Part shown: in pieces, positions 9,634-19,349 of the stretch | Layout of the letters: each line of letters begins with the position of its first letter | How positions within the stretch are numbered: position 1 is the first letter of the stretch | DNA from: Agrobacterium tumefaciens | GTDB lineage: Bacteria > Pseudomonadota > Alphaproteobacteria > Rhizobiales > Rhizobiaceae | NCBI RefSeq assembly: GCF_017726655.1 | Contig: NZ_CP072309.1 | Coordinates: 358,501-422,500 of the forward strand | DNA: 64,000 nucleotides | Reading direction: 5' to 3' | The notes under the pieces: generated by a model | Seen by the model: the letters and a program-made list of their open reading frames with translations, nothing else | Database searches by the model: none | Told to the model about the DNA's origin: nothing | Made by a program: the position numbers and the translations under genes

Positions 9634-10767
9634 TCACCCCGGATGCTTCTCCGACAGGAATGACTGCACCTCGGACGCCGCCACATCATCCGCCACGAAG
9701 GACTGGCCAATGCCGTGGGTGAGGATGAAGGTGAGCTTGCCGCCCTTGACCTTTTTATCCTGCGCGATCGCCGCCATCAGCGTCTCGACCGGCGGCAATT
9801 CGCCGGGAATATCCTTCATTGTCGTTGGCAACCCGACAGCCTTCAGATGCGCCTCGACGCGCGCGGCATCGTCAGGGCTGGCGAGGTTGAGGCGAGCGGA
9901 GAACTGGTGGGCCAGCACCATGCCGATGGCGACGCCTTCGCCGTGCACCAGCCGCGTGCTATCGTAATTGGTTGCCGCTTCCAGCGCGTGACCGAAGGTA
10001 TGGCCGAGATTCAGAAGGGCGCGCACGCCATTTTCCTTCTCGTCGGCCACGACAACATCTGCCTTCGCCTGGCAACTCGTCGCAATCGCCTGAATGCGAG
10101 CGGGGCCGCCGGTGCGGATTTCGTCCCAGTTCTTTTCCAGCCAGAAGAAGAAATCCGGCTTGTCGATCAGACCGTACTTGACGACTTCGGCGTAGCCGGC
10201 GCGGAACTCGCGCGGACTGAGCGTATCGAGCACCGCCGTATCGGCCAGGACCAGATCAGGCTGGTGAAAAACACCGAGAAGGTTCTTGCCGTGGCGGCTG
10301 TTGATGCCGGTCTTGCCACCGACGGAGGAATCGACCTGCGACAGAAGCGAGGTCGGTATCTGCACGAAGCGGACGCCGCGGCGCACAATGCCTGCCGCAA
10401 AACCAGCGAGATCGCCGATCACGCCGCCGCCCAGCGCGATCACCGCATCGTTGCGCTCCACGCGTGCAGCGAGAACTGCATCGCAGACCGTCATGAGATG
10501 CTCGAAGCTCTTGGTCTTTTCACCTGCCGGCAGGGTCAGCGAGACGGCCTCGATGCCATCCGTCTGCAATCCGTCCATGAGACCTTCGAGATAAAGCGGC
10601 GCGACATGCTCGTCCGTGACGATCGCCGCGCGTTTACCCTTAAGCCGTGCCGAGATTTCACCGCCTGCCCTGCCGATCAATCCCGCCCCGATCAGAATGT
10701 CATACGCGCGCTCGCCAAGCGGCACGTGGACGAGACGTTCATCGGCATGGATTTCGGAAGGCGTCAT
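9634..10767 (-). CDS. aroB: 3-dehydroquinate synthase
   Basis: The 377-residue enzyme converts DAHP to 3-dehydroquinate, step two of the shikimate pathway, using NAD+ and a divalent metal. Signatures include [18 protein letters not shown] residues ([15 protein letters not shown]), [28 protein letters not shown] and the metal-ligand region [12 protein letters not shown] with HGEGVAIGM. It lies directly downstream of aroK (five-base gap), forming an aroKB operon. Confidence 0.96.
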   Translation of the reverse strand: MTPSEIHADERLVHVPLGERAYDILIGAGLIGRAGGEISARLKGKRAAIVTDEHVAPLYLEGLMDGLQTDGIEAVSLTLPAGEKTKSFEHLMTVCDAVLAARVERNDAVIALGGGVIGDLAGFAAGIVRRGVRFVQIPTSLLSQVDSSVGGKTGINSRHGKNLLGVFHQPDLVLADTAVLDTLSPREFRAGYAEVVKYGLIDKPDFFFWLEKNWDEIRTGGPARIQAIATSCQAKADVVVADEKENGVRALLNLGHTFGHALEAATNYDSTRLVHGEGVAIGMVLAHQFSARLNLASPDDAARVEAHLKAVGLPTTMKDIPGELPPVETLMAAIAQDKKVKGGKLTFILTHGIGQSFVADDVAASEVQSFLSEKHPG

Positions 10768-10772
10768 GGTGG

Positions 10773-11354
10773 TCAGTCTTTCTGTTTAAAGCCGGCAATA
10801 GCCGTCAGCACTTCGGTAGCGATGATTTCCTTGCGAACATCACGAGATTCAATGGTGATGTCGGCCTCCGCATAGATCGGATAGCGCTTCTCCATCAGGG
10901 CAGCGAGCGTAGCCTTGGGGTTTTCCGTCTTCAGTAACGGGCGATGGTCACGCTTGTTGACCCTCTCCCACAGAACCTCAAGATCGGCTTTCAGCCACAG
11001 CGAAATGCCGCCCCGCCTGATATGAGCGCGGGTATTGTCGTTGATGAAGGCGCCGCCGCCCGTCGAGACGACCTTGGGACCGCCACGCAGCAGGCGCTTG
11101 ATGACCCGCGTTTCCAGCGCCCGGAATTCCTCTTCCCCATAGGTGGCAAAAAGCTCCGAAATCGTCATGCGCGACACGCGCTCGATCTCGACATCCGTAT
11201 CAATGAAAGGAACCCTGAGCTGCTGGGCGACCATGCGGCCCACTGCCGATTTTCCAGCCCCCATCAGCCCGACGAAGACGATGTTTCGCCGTCCGAGCCT
11301 TGCCCGCGCTTGCTCCCCGAGTGTGGCCGGGACGGATAAATTCGTTTCATTCAT
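10773..11354 (-). CDS. aroK: Shikimate kinase
   Basis: The 193-residue NMP-kinase-fold enzyme phosphorylates shikimate at O3. The P-loop is [12 protein letters not shown] near residue 30. Substrate-site residues appear in FIDTDVEIE and STGGGAF, and the lid region is near RDHRPLL. The N-terminal 20 residues precede the domain as in other rhizobial AroK. It is first gene of the aroK-aroB pair and divergent from a small membrane-protein gene. Confidence 0.95.
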   Translation of the reverse strand: MNETNLSVPATLGEQARARLGRRNIVFVGLMGAGKSAVGRMVAQQLRVPFIDTDVEIERVSRMTISELFATYGEEEFRALETRVIKRLLRGGPKVVSTGGGAFINDNTRAHIRRGGISLWLKADLEVLWERVNKRDHRPLLKTENPKATLAALMEKRYPIYAEADITIESRDVRKEIIATEVLTAIAGFKQKD

Positions 11355-11540
11355 AAATTTGAAAGCCCGTTTGGCATGGATATCTGCAAATGTTTACGAA
11401 GCGTCAAGCCAAATTGCTGCCTGAATGGCGGTGAATCACAATGATCGCCGCATGCGGCGTGGACGGAGCTTGCAATTTGATCTTGTCGCCGCTTTCGCCG
11501 CACCGCATATACGTTTGATCGCCACCTGCACGGAGCCGCC

Positions 11541-11714
11541 ATGCCCACCCTCTTCCGCTTCACGATGATACTGGCGACCATCGCGGGGCTGATCTATGGC
11601 GGCATGGTGCTGCTTGTCATGGTCGTTCAGCCCCGCGACCGCGAAGTGACCGTGCGTATTCCCTCCGAGCGGCTGAACCCGCCGGCGACAGAACCGGCGC
11701 GGCGCACCCCATGA
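11541..11714 (+). CDS. Small single-pass membrane protein upstream of xerD
   Basis: The ATG at 11541 opens a 57-residue frame starting [20 protein letters not shown]. One hydrophobic helix (about residues 8-29) is followed by a charged tail rich in Arg and Pro. Its stop overlaps the xerD start in ATGA, which argues it is translated. I recall similar small proteins before xerD in rhizobia, but no function. It lies just after the aroK divergent promoter region. Confidence 0.65.
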   Translation: MPTLFRFTMILATIAGLIYGGMVLLVMVVQPRDREVTVRIPSERLNPPATEPARRTP

Positions 11715-12697
11715 GCGAACGCCAGTTGGCAGGGCGCGACGGCGCGCGGCTTGAAAGCTTTCTGGAAATGATGAGCGCCGAGCGGGGTGCCGCCACCAAC
11801 ACGCTCGCATCCTACGAGCGTGACTTGACGGATCTTCGGGAATTTCTTGGTGGTCGCGGCCAATCTCTGACAGAGGCCCAGACGCCTGATCTCTCCGCTT
11901 ATCTGACCCACCTGTCCGCCCAAGGTTTTGCCGCGACCTCCCAGGCGCGCCGCTTGTCATCCATGCGGCAATTCTATCGCTTCCTCTATTCGGAAGGACT
12001 GCGCAGCGACGACCCGACCGGGATCATCGATGCGCCCAAGAGGGGCCTTGCCCTGCCGAAGACGATGAGCGTCGCAGACGTGAACAGGCTTCTGGGCCTT
12101 GCGGCGCAAGAGGCAGCAACGGAGGGTCCCGGCCAGCTCGCCCGCATCCGCATGCATCTGCTTCTCGAACTGCTTTATGCAACCGGCATGCGTGTCAGCG
12201 AACTGGTTTCTCTGCCGGTCAAGGTGCTGCGTCAGGAAGGGCGTTTCCTGATGATCCGCGGCAAGGGCAACAAGGACAGGATGGTTCTTCTTTCCCGAGC
12301 GGCGATCGAGGCGATGGAAAAATACGAGGCTGCCCGAAAGGCGCTGTTACGCGAAAACGGCAAGGCGCCGAAAAAGGCGGACGTTGCGGACAGCCCGTGG
12401 CTCTTCCCGTCCAACAGCAAAGAAGGCCACTTGCCCCGCCAAGTCTTCGCCCGTGACCTCAAGGAGATCGCCATGCGGGCCGGCCTTTCTCCTTCTGCAG
12501 TGTCGCCGCACGTGTTGCGTCATGCCTTTGCAAGCCACCTCTTGCAGAACGGTGCGGATCTGCGTGCGGTGCAGGAACTGCTCGGCCATTCCGACATTTC
12601 CACGACACAAATCTATACACATGTATTGGAAGAACGGCTGCAAGAGCTGGTACAAACACATCACCCCCTTGCCAAACAGGGCAAAAACCTTGATTAG
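11711..12697 (+). CDS. xerD: Tyrosine recombinase XerD
   Basis: The 328-residue protein resolves chromosome dimers at dif with XerC. The N-terminal SAM-like core-binding domain (about 10-95) is followed by the catalytic domain. Catalytic residues are visible: Arg in [10 protein letters not shown], Lys in [10 protein letters not shown], His-x-x-Arg in [11 protein letters not shown], the second His in LGHSDISTT, and the Tyr nucleophile in QIYTHV. Its ATGA overlap with the small upstream gene suggests coupling. Confidence 0.95.
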   Translation: MSERQLAGRDGARLESFLEMMSAERGAATNTLASYERDLTDLREFLGGRGQSLTEAQTPDLSAYLTHLSAQGFAATSQARRLSSMRQFYRFLYSEGLRSDDPTGIIDAPKRGLALPKTMSVADVNRLLGLAAQEAATEGPGQLARIRMHLLLELLYATGMRVSELVSLPVKVLRQEGRFLMIRGKGNKDRMVLLSRAAIEAMEKYEAARKALLRENGKAPKKADVADSPWLFPSNSKEGHLPRQVFARDLKEIAMRAGLSPSAVSPHVLRHAFASHLLQNGADLRAVQELLGHSDISTTQIYTHVLEERLQELVQTHHPLAKQGKNLD

Positions 12698-12759
12698 AGC
12701 GACCGGAACCGCCGGATAACCCGGTCAAACCTTGCGCAAAACGATCGGAAACGGATCTC

Positions 12760-13713
12760 ATGCACAATTATCTCGACTTCGAAAAACCTATCTCGGACCT
12801 TGAAGGCAAGATCATCGAGCTGAAGAAGCTTGCCGATGAAGACGAGAGCATAGACACCTCGGAGGAGATCAACCGCCTGGAATCGCGCGTCAACGACGCG
12901 ATGCAGGACATCTATTCCAAGCTGAACGCCTGGCAGAAAACGCAGGTCGCGCGCCATCCGCAGCGCCCGCATTTCGTCGATTACGCCAAGGCGCTGTTCA
13001 CGGATTTCACGCCACTTGCCGGCGACCGCAAATTTTCCGAAGACGCCGCCATTCAGGCCGGTCTTGCCCGTTTCAACGGACAGCCCGTCGCCATCATCGG
13101 CCAGGAAAAGGGCAATGACACCAAGAGCCGCCTGAAGCACAATTTCGGCAGCCCGCGCCCGGAAGGTTACCGCAAGGCGATCCGCGTTCTCGAACTGGCC
13201 GACCGCTTCTCGCTGCCGGTCGTCACGCTCATCGATACGGCCGGCGCTTATCCCGGCGTCGGCGCTGAAGAGCGCGGTCAGGCCGAAGCCATCGCCCGCT
13301 CGACGGAAATGTGCCTGAACGTGAAGGTGCCGATCGTCTCCGTCGTCATCGGTGAAGGCGGCTCGGGCGGCGCGATCGCGATCGCTACAGGCAACCGCGT
13401 CTACATGCTTGAACATGCGATCTATTCGGTGATCTCGCCGGAAGGCGCCGCTTCCATCCTCTGGCGCGATTCGACCCGCGCCAAGGAAGCCGCGACCAAC
13501 ATGAAGATCACCTCGGAAGATCTGAAATCGCTGGGCGTCATCGACGGGATCATTCCGGAACCGATCGGTGGCGCGCACCGGGCTCCCGAAACCGTCATCA
13601 ACGCGACGGGTGACGTTATCGCCAGGGCTCTGGCCGACCTTTCCCAGCGCTCGGGCACGCAGCTGCGGGCCGAACGCCGCCAGAAATTCCTGGATATCGG
13701 CCGTAACCTCTAG
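12760..13713 (+). CDS. accA: Acetyl-CoA carboxylase carboxyltransferase subunit alpha
   Basis: The 317-residue subunit transfers the carboxyl group from carboxybiotin to acetyl-CoA with AccD, making malonyl-CoA for fatty acid synthesis. Diagnostic segments include [15 protein letters not shown] at the N-terminus, [37 protein letters not shown], and [17 protein letters not shown], the crotonase-fold oxyanion region. Length fits the family. It is 62 bases downstream of xerD. Confidence 0.97.
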   Translation: MHNYLDFEKPISDLEGKIIELKKLADEDESIDTSEEINRLESRVNDAMQDIYSKLNAWQKTQVARHPQRPHFVDYAKALFTDFTPLAGDRKFSEDAAIQAGLARFNGQPVAIIGQEKGNDTKSRLKHNFGSPRPEGYRKAIRVLELADRFSLPVVTLIDTAGAYPGVGAEERGQAEAIARSTEMCLNVKVPIVSVVIGEGGSGGAIAIATGNRVYMLEHAIYSVISPEGAASILWRDSTRAKEAATNMKITSEDLKSLGVIDGIIPEPIGGAHRAPETVINATGDVIARALADLSQRSGTQLRAERRQKFLDIGRNL

Positions 13714-13775
13714 ACCATTTCCAGTAAAAGCGCACAGCGGTTTTACGTCCGGAAAAAGCGTCTAAAGAAAGAGTC
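13712..13775. repeat. Rhizobial-type short palindromic intergenic repeat
   Basis: Immediately after accA, GTAAAAGCGC (from 13724) and GCGGTTTTAC (to 13746) form an imperfect hairpin, followed by GTCCGGAAAAAGCGTC. This pattern (hairpin, then CGTCCGGAAA) resembles a dispersed palindromic repeat common in Rhizobiales intergenic DNA. That resemblance is from memory. Only one copy is obvious in this window. Confidence 0.45.
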
Positions 13776-14008
13776 AGATTGTTTTGGCGGCTCGAAGGAA
13801 AGCCAGAACAATTTGACTCCGGCCTTAATTTCCGCCGCTATCGCCCCAACTCGGCCATAGTCCGGTCACATCAAAAGATGGATCGGTCGCCGCGGGGGCG
13901 GATCCGATTTCAGTTAAGAAGATGTAAACGGTTAATACCGTATTTAAATTGCACACGGAACGGTATAGAACTGCCGTCAATTCGTGCCATCGTCTTTCGG
14001 ATCAGATC

Positions 14009-15307
14009 ATGCGTTTGACACATTTTGCACTTCTTGCCTGTACCGCGCTCGTTCTTGCCGGATGCAACGACACGCTCGAAACCGTCGAGCGGGATGTGTC
14101 GCACATCAAGAACAAGGTCGATTACCCACTGTCTCCGTCCATTCTGGCCGAGATCGACAAGAAGGGCATGGACCGCACATCGCCGATCATGATCCGCATC
14201 TTCAAGGAAGAAGGTGCGCTCGAAATCTGGAAGGCCAAGCGCGACAACCGTTTTGACAAGATTGCCGAATACCAAATCTGTGCATGGTCTGGAAAACTCG
14301 GCCCCAAGGTAAAAGAAGGCGACCGGCAGGCGCCCGAAGGTTTCTACAACCTCACCCCCGCGCATCTGAACCCGAATTCGAAATATTATCTCGCCATCAA
14401 TACCGGCTTCCCGAACCGCTACGACGCTGCCAATGGCCGCAACGGCACCAATTTGATGATCCACGGCGCCTGCTCATCGTCAGGCTGCTATTCGATGACG
14501 GATGCGCAGATTCTGGAAATCTACGGTTTTGCCCGCGATGCCTTCAAGGGCGGCCAGAAGACGGTTCAGCTGCAGGCATTTCCTTTCCGCATGACGGCGG
14601 AAAACATGGCCCGTCATCGCAAGAGCGAGCACCTCGAATTCTGGAAGATGCTGAAGGTCGGCTACGACAATTTCGAAGTCACCAAACGTCCGCCCGAAGT
14701 GAATGTCTGCGAGAAGAAATACGTCTTCAACCAGCAAACCGAAGGCGGCAGCTTCAACGCATCGGCCCAGTGCCCGCCAATGAGCACACCGCCCGCGCTC
14801 GTGAGCGCGCTTTCGAGCTATGAGAAGACCTACGATCTCGCCTATGAAAAGGCGATGAAGAAATATGAAGGCATGGCTTGGTACGACCCGAGCGAAGCCG
14901 AGCGCAAGGCGCTGGTGGCGGAAAAGCGCAAAGGCCGCGAACCCGCCTATGCCCCGACCGGCTCGGCGCTGAAGGCCGGCAAGTTGATGAAGGAAACGGA
15001 ATATGCCGCGCTGATGGAGAAGAAGGCGCAGCAGGTGACGTCGTCTTCGCCAGCGACCACCGCAACCGCCTCGGCGCTGCGTGGCCCTCGTCCTTCCGCT
15101 ACCCAACCGGCCACGGCGCCGCAATCGAATCCCGCCCCAGCTACCCCGACAATGGTTGCCTCGGCTACGCCTGCAGCAGCCGGCCAGACTGGCGCTTCTG
15201 CCCAGAGCGTTCCGGTGCCAGCCATGAACCCACTTGCCTATTCCGGTGCCCCGGCGCCGGAAGCACCCGAAAAGAAGCCGTTCTGGAAGTTCTGGGCCAA
15301 GGAATGA
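14009..15307 (+). CDS. L,D-transpeptidase (YafK-like) lipoprotein
   Basis: The 432-residue protein begins MRLTHFALLACTALVLAGC with a good lipobox, so it is probably a membrane-anchored periplasmic lipoprotein. Residues about 50-200 form a YkuD-like domain ending in the catalytic motif HGACSSSGCYSMT, His and Cys both present. Such enzymes cross-link peptidoglycan or attach proteins to it. The C-terminal 100 residues are a low-complexity Ala/Pro/Thr-rich tail ending FWKFWAKE. The start at the signal peptide is preferred over an upstream in-frame Met. ATGA overlap with the next gene. Confidence 0.87.
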   Translation: MRLTHFALLACTALVLAGCNDTLETVERDVSHIKNKVDYPLSPSILAEIDKKGMDRTSPIMIRIFKEEGALEIWKAKRDNRFDKIAEYQICAWSGKLGPKVKEGDRQAPEGFYNLTPAHLNPNSKYYLAINTGFPNRYDAANGRNGTNLMIHGACSSSGCYSMTDAQILEIYGFARDAFKGGQKTVQLQAFPFRMTAENMARHRKSEHLEFWKMLKVGYDNFEVTKRPPEVNVCEKKYVFNQQTEGGSFNASAQCPPMSTPPALVSALSSYEKTYDLAYEKAMKKYEGMAWYDPSEAERKALVAEKRKGREPAYAPTGSALKAGKLMKETEYAALMEKKAQQVTSSSPATTATASALRGPRPSATQPATAPQSNPAPATPTMVASATPAAAGQTGASAQSVPVPAMNPLAYSGAPAPEAPEKKPFWKFWAKE

Positions 15308-15552
15308 CCGCGACGAACGATATCGTCTATGATTTGAGGGGGCTTAAATGCCCCCTTCCGGTTTTGAGAAGCCGCAAGAAGCTCGCAACGCTGAAAACGG
15401 GGGATGTTCTCACCGTCGAGACGACCGATCCTTTGGCGGTGATCGATATTGCGCATATGTGCAATGAGGATGGGCATCGTCTGGTGGAGACGACGGCGCT
15501 GGATAAGGGCCATCGGTTTCGGATTGTGAAGGGCGGGCAGGACGCCTTTTGA
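15304..15552 (+). CDS. TusA-family sulfurtransferase-like protein
   Basis: The 82-residue protein has the TusA/SirA core YDLRGLKCPLPVLRSRKKLATLKTGD, with the conserved Cys-Pro at about residue 17. The pattern ends with the GHRLVETT and FRIVKGG strands. The family relays persulfide sulfur in tRNA thiolation, molybdenum cofactor synthesis or sulfur oxidation, and which applies here is unclear. It overlaps the transpeptidase stop by four bases. Confidence 0.88.
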   Translation: MTATNDIVYDLRGLKCPLPVLRSRKKLATLKTGDVLTVETTDPLAVIDIAHMCNEDGHRLVETTALDKGHRFRIVKGGQDAF

Positions 15553-15566
15553 CGCGGTCGCGCGAC

Positions 15567-16709
15567 CTAAAACCGGAAGCCCGATATCGCCAAAGGATTA
15601 TCCGTCAGCGCCTGCCCGTCGGGGCGATCGATACCCGGAGCGCTGGCAAAGGCAGCGAAGAGGTCCTTGACGAAAGCCTCCGGCAAATCCTTCGTAATCA
15701 GCACCATGCGCGTGCGCTGATCGGCGGGGTCCGGCCAGGCGGAAAGACGCTCCGGCGCGTGAAAAATCGTCTGCACGCCATGGAGCACCAATGGCCTGCC
15801 CGGATTGTCCGTGAGCTTCACAATCGCCTTCATGCGCAGAAGCTTTTCACCATGCGCCGAGCGCAGCAAATCCACGAACATGTCGATGGCCATTGGGCTT
15901 ATCGGCTCGTCGTGAATGATGGAAAAGGAACGAATGGATGCATCGTGGCGGTTCACGTCGTGGCCATGATGGTGATCATCGTGGTCATGATGATGATGAT
16001 GATGATCGTGGGCATGATCATGGTGGTGGTGATCGTGCAGCGCCTCTTCGCCTAGCCAACGGCTAACATCGGCGGTCTTGCTGCCGGCATCGTAAAGGCC
16101 ATTATCGAGCAGACCAGCTGCGCTCCAGTCGGTTTTGTCGCCGTCCTCGATTATCGCGCGCGGATTGAGCGCCTGTAGGCGGGTCGTCAATGCCGCAATC
16201 GCGGCGTCACCGGCCAGCGCTCGTTTGGTCACCACGAGACGGTCGGCCACAGCCACCTGTTTTACAGCTTCCTGATGATTGTCGAGCGTGGAGAGGCCAT
16301 TCACGGCATCCACCACAGTGACCATGCCGACAAGCACGAAATTTTGCGCAATGACCGGGTTACCCATGACCGACTGCATGACGGGAGCAGGATCGGCAAG
16401 GCCGGTCGTTTCGATGACCACACGCTTCACCGGTTTCAGCTTGCCGGTCTGGATACCGTCCATCAGTTCCGCCAGCGTGTCCACCAGCTCACCGCGCACG
16501 GTGCAGCAAAGGCATCCTTCCGCCAGTTCTATGATGCCCTCGCCCGCGCTCTCGACCAGCATGTGATCGATGCTGACATCGCCGAATTCATTGATGATGA
16601 TCGCCGCGTCGCTCATGTCAGGGTCCTTGAGGAGCCGATTGAGCAGAGTCGATTTTCCGGCGCCGAGAAATCCGGTGATAATGGAGACCGGGATACGATC
16701 GCGAGACAT
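15567..16709 (-). CDS. COG0523 (CobW/ZNG1-type) GTPase, probable zinc metallochaperone
   Basis: The 380-residue P-loop GTPase has Walker A GFLGAGKST near residue 14, the family metal motif GCLCC followed by TVRGELVDTL, and a switch region ETTGLADPAP. A very His/Asp-rich linker lies at about residues 220-255 before the C-terminal CobW_C domain (FVDLLRSAHGEKLLRMKAIV). The His-rich stretch and an upstream Zur-like palindrome point to zinc trafficking rather than cobalamin. ATG 16709 is chosen because the domain begins right after it. Confidence 0.87.
   Translation of the reverse strand: MSRDRIPVSIITGFLGAGKSTLLNRLLKDPDMSDAAIIINEFGDVSIDHMLVESAGEGIIELAEGCLCCTVRGELVDTLAELMDGIQTGKLKPVKRVVIETTGLADPAPVMQSVMGNPVIAQNFVLVGMVTVVDAVNGLSTLDNHQEAVKQVAVADRLVVTKRALAGDAAIAALTTRLQALNPRAIIEDGDKTDWSAAGLLDNGLYDAGSKTADVSRWLGEEALHDHHHHDHAHDHHHHHHDHDDHHHGHDVNRHDASIRSFSIIHDEPISPMAIDMFVDLLRSAHGEKLLRMKAIVKLTDNPGRPLVLHGVQTIFHAPERLSAWPDPADQRTRMVLITKDLPEAFVKDLFAAFASAPGIDRPDGQALTDNPLAISGFRF
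15958..16038 (-). repeat. Low-complexity His/Asp codon repeat inside the COG0523 gene
   Basis: A run of mostly CAC/CAT and GAT/GAC codons (read on the minus strand) encodes more than 15 histidines in about 27 residues. It is coding, not an independent element, but its slippage-prone composition may vary between strains. Confidence 0.7.
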
Positions 16710-16820
16710 GTCTGGCCTATATGTTGATTGCCGCTTTGGGGAAGTCAGTTCAGGAAGCAAAACCCGCAACGGCGTAAAGCTAAAACAAATCGCCCGAGGC
16801 TGGCAACCGCGAGCAACACT

Positions 16821-16835
16821 GTAATATCATAACAT
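16821..16835 (-). promoter_or_regulatory. Zur-like operator upstream of the COG0523 GTPase
   Basis: On the minus strand, ATGTTATGATATTAC is an imperfect AT-rich dyad (GTTAT facing ATTAC) resembling alphaproteobacterial Zur boxes. It lies about 112 bases upstream of the start at 16709, in the only spacer that could carry this gene's promoter. The motif comparison is from memory. Confidence 0.45.
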
Positions 16836-16902
16836 GATCGACCTGCGAATACCCAAACGGCATGGCAGCCGACAGACCTGTGCCGGCACCTTCGCCCGTC
16901 CG

Positions 16903-18072
16903 TCAGAATGTGGGCCGTGGGATCGGGATCGGGACGTTCGCCAACTGCCCCTTTGCGGCCGCGCCTTTGGGCGCATTAACCGCGACCGTCTCGCTGCCCG
17001 GTATAAGACCGGCGAAGGAATATTCCGGCGGGCGGGTCATTTCCTGCACATAGGGCGAATGGATGACCATGCGGCCTGCTTCGTCGCGTCCCTCACTGCG
17101 GATTTTGGCCGCCTTCGGGTTGCAGATTTCGGCGCTGATATCGTTGACCTCGGCGGTATCACCATAGGGGGCAAGCGAGGCAAGCGAAACACCCTGACCG
17201 GAAGGAGACGTCAGGCCCATCTGCAAAAGATCGGCCGACTGATCGGTTCGACCCGCCAGACTATCGGCCCCCAGCACCACGGTGATGATGGAGCGGCCGT
17301 TGCGCACGGCCGATGCCACCTGGTTGAACCCGGAAGCGCAGATAAAGCCGGTCTTCATGCCATCGGCACCATCGAAGCGACCGACGAGCATGTTGAAATT
17401 GGCGTAATTCTTCTTGCCCGTGGTAACGCCCTCAAGCGAGAAATAATGGGCATATTCGGGGAATTCGCGTTTGATGATCAGGGCCAGCAGCGCCAGGTCG
17501 CGGGCCGTCGTGTACTGGCCTTTGCCTGGCAGGCCGTTGGGGTTCACGTAATGCGTGGAATTCATGCCGAGGCGCTGCGCCTGCGCATTCATCTGCGCTA
17601 CGAAATTATCCGTGGTGCCGCCGATGGTCTCGGCAATCGCAACCGCAATGTCGTTGGCAGACTTGATCAGCAGCAGCTTGAGCGCGCTGTCCATCGTCAG
17701 CTTCTGGCCAGGCTTGAAATACATCTTGGAGGCGGGCTGGTCGGCGGCCTTCTTGCTCATCACCACTTCGGTCTGCGGGCTGATCTTGCCGGCCTTCATC
17801 TGCGAGAATGCGATATAGGCGGTCATCAACTTGGTCAGCGACGCAGGATACCATTTGCGGAAGGCTTCCTGATGCGAGATCACCTTACCGGTTTTGACAT
17901 CGATCACCATTTTCGGATTGGCATTGGCCACAGGGGCAGCAGCGACGACGCCTGCGGTGATGATGGCAATGGCTGCGGAAAGCCGGCGGGCGGCGGTTGG
18001 CGATTTGAAAGTCTGTGGCAAGGCTAGTCCTCGAATTCCCGTCTTCAGTCGGGGAATGGCAATATTCACCAT
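16903..18072 (-). CDS. D-alanyl-D-alanine carboxypeptidase (DacF/DacC type)
   Basis: The 389-residue penicillin-binding protein trims the terminal D-Ala of peptidoglycan stem peptides in the periplasm. A signal sequence (AAIAIITAGVVAAAPVANA) precedes the peptidase S11 domain. The three active-site motifs are seen: SLTK in WYPASLTKLMTAY, SAN in KSANDIAVAI, and KTG in DGMKTGFICASG. The C-terminal part is Pro-rich and unusual for its final residues (VPIPIPRPTF). Start 18072 is preferred because AGGA lies seven bases upstream. Nine more codons are possible. Confidence 0.92.
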   Translation of the reverse strand: MVNIAIPRLKTGIRGLALPQTFKSPTAARRLSAAIAIITAGVVAAAPVANANPKMVIDVKTGKVISHQEAFRKWYPASLTKLMTAYIAFSQMKAGKISPQTEVVMSKKAADQPASKMYFKPGQKLTMDSALKLLLIKSANDIAVAIAETIGGTTDNFVAQMNAQAQRLGMNSTHYVNPNGLPGKGQYTTARDLALLALIIKREFPEYAHYFSLEGVTTGKKNYANFNMLVGRFDGADGMKTGFICASGFNQVASAVRNGRSIITVVLGADSLAGRTDQSADLLQMGLTSPSGQGVSLASLAPYGDTAEVNDISAEICNPKAAKIRSEGRDEAGRMVIHSPYVQEMTRPPEYSFAGLIPGSETVAVNAPKGAAAKGQLANVPIPIPRPTF

Positions 18073-18185
18073 ATATGTCCTAGCAATGGCAAAGTACATT
18101 GATTACGTCAATTATGCGGCGCACTATCCACCACGGAGGATGGAGTTTTACGACACGCCGTACCGATGAACCCAGGAATGAACGA

Positions 18186-19349
18186 ATGCCGATTTTGAAC
18201 AGAGCCGCCGAACTCCAGCAGGAAGTCAGCGAATGGCGGCATCACCTGCATGAAAATCCCGAGATTTTGTATGACGTCGACAACACCGCGGCCTTTGTTG
18301 CGGAGAAGCTGAAGTCCTTTGGCGTTGACGAAATCGTGACCGGGATCGGGCGCACAGGTGTGGTCGGAATCATCAGGGGCAATCTTCCAGGCAACCGCAC
18401 GATCGGCTTTCGGGCAGATATGGACGCGCTGCCCATCGTCGAAGAAACCGGCAAAGCCTGGGCATCGAAAACGCCCGGCGCCATGCACGCCTGCGGCCAC
18501 GACGGCCACACCGCGATGCTTCTCGGCGCAGCGAAATACCTCACCGAGACCCGCAATTTTGCCGGCTCGATCGCTGTCATTTTTCAGCCGGCGGAAGAAG
18601 GCGGCGCCGGCGCGCTCGCCATGGTCGAAGATGGCCTGATGGACCGTTTCGGCATCAACGAAGTGTATGGCATGCACAATATGCCGGGCATTCCGCTGGG
18701 TGCCTTCGCCATCCGCAAGGGCGGCATCATGGCCGCACCTGATAAGTTTTCGATCACCGTCAAGGGCCGCGGCGGCCATGCTGCCCAGCCTCACCGGACC
18801 ATCGATCCAATCACCATCGGCGCACAGATCGTCGGCAACCTGCAAATGATTGCCTCACGCAACGCCGACCCCATCCGCTCGGTTGTCGTCTCCGTCACCC
18901 GGTTTCACGCGGGCTCCAGCCATAACATCATTCCCAACGAGGCGGTGATTGCCGGCACGGTCCGCAGTCTTGACGAAACGGTGCGCGATCTGGCGCAGGA
19001 GCGCATCAAGCAGATGGCGGAAGGCATTGCGCTTGCCAATGGCGCGGAAGCGGACGTCCTCTATGAGCGCTATTGCCCGGTGACCTTCAACCATTCCGAA
19101 GAGACAGATCACGCCATCGCCGTCGCGCGGGACGTAGCCGGTGAGCGCAACGTCGATCCCGATGTCGATCCGTCCATGGCAGGCGAAGATTTTTCCTTCA
19201 TGCTGAAAGAACGCCCCGGTTGCTTCATCTTCATCGGCAACGGCGACTCAGCAGGCCTCCACAATCCCGGCTATGATTTCAACGACGACGCGATCGCTTA
19301 CGGCATCTCCTATTGGGTCAAACTTGCCGAGCAACGGCTTGCGGCCTGA
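18186..19349 (+). CDS. M20-family amidohydrolase (hippurate hydrolase-like)
   Basis: The 387-residue enzyme matches the M20D amidohydrolase/carboxypeptidase group, which cleaves N-acyl amino acids. Metal and catalytic features include GFRADMDALPIVEE, MHACGHDGHTAMLLGAAKYL, the Glu pair in FQPAEEGGAGA, and late MAGEDFSFML. The dimerisation domain lies between about residues 185 and 295. ATG 18186 opens MPILNRAAELQQE, just before the conserved WRHHLHENPE. The upstream in-frame codons overlap the divergent dacF region. Actual substrate unknown. Confidence 0.88.
   Translation: MPILNRAAELQQEVSEWRHHLHENPEILYDVDNTAAFVAEKLKSFGVDEIVTGIGRTGVVGIIRGNLPGNRTIGFRADMDALPIVEETGKAWASKTPGAMHACGHDGHTAMLLGAAKYLTETRNFAGSIAVIFQPAEEGGAGALAMVEDGLMDRFGINEVYGMHNMPGIPLGAFAIRKGGIMAAPDKFSITVKGRGGHAAQPHRTIDPITIGAQIVGNLQMIASRNADPIRSVVVSVTRFHAGSSHNIIPNEAVIAGTVRSLDETVRDLAQERIKQMAEGIALANGAEADVLYERYCPVTFNHSEETDHAIAVARDVAGERNVDPDVDPSMAGEDFSFMLKERPGCFIFIGNGDSAGLHNPGYDFNDDAIAYGISYWVKLAEQRLAA

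Noticed and set aside
15567..16709. Calling the GTPase cobW
   Set aside because: It is not next to cobalamin genes; the His-rich linker and Zur-like site point to zinc.
16834..18027. A 397-codon plus-strand frame opposite the DacF-type gene
   Set aside because: Antisense shadow of a clear penicillin-binding protein with all three active-site motifs.
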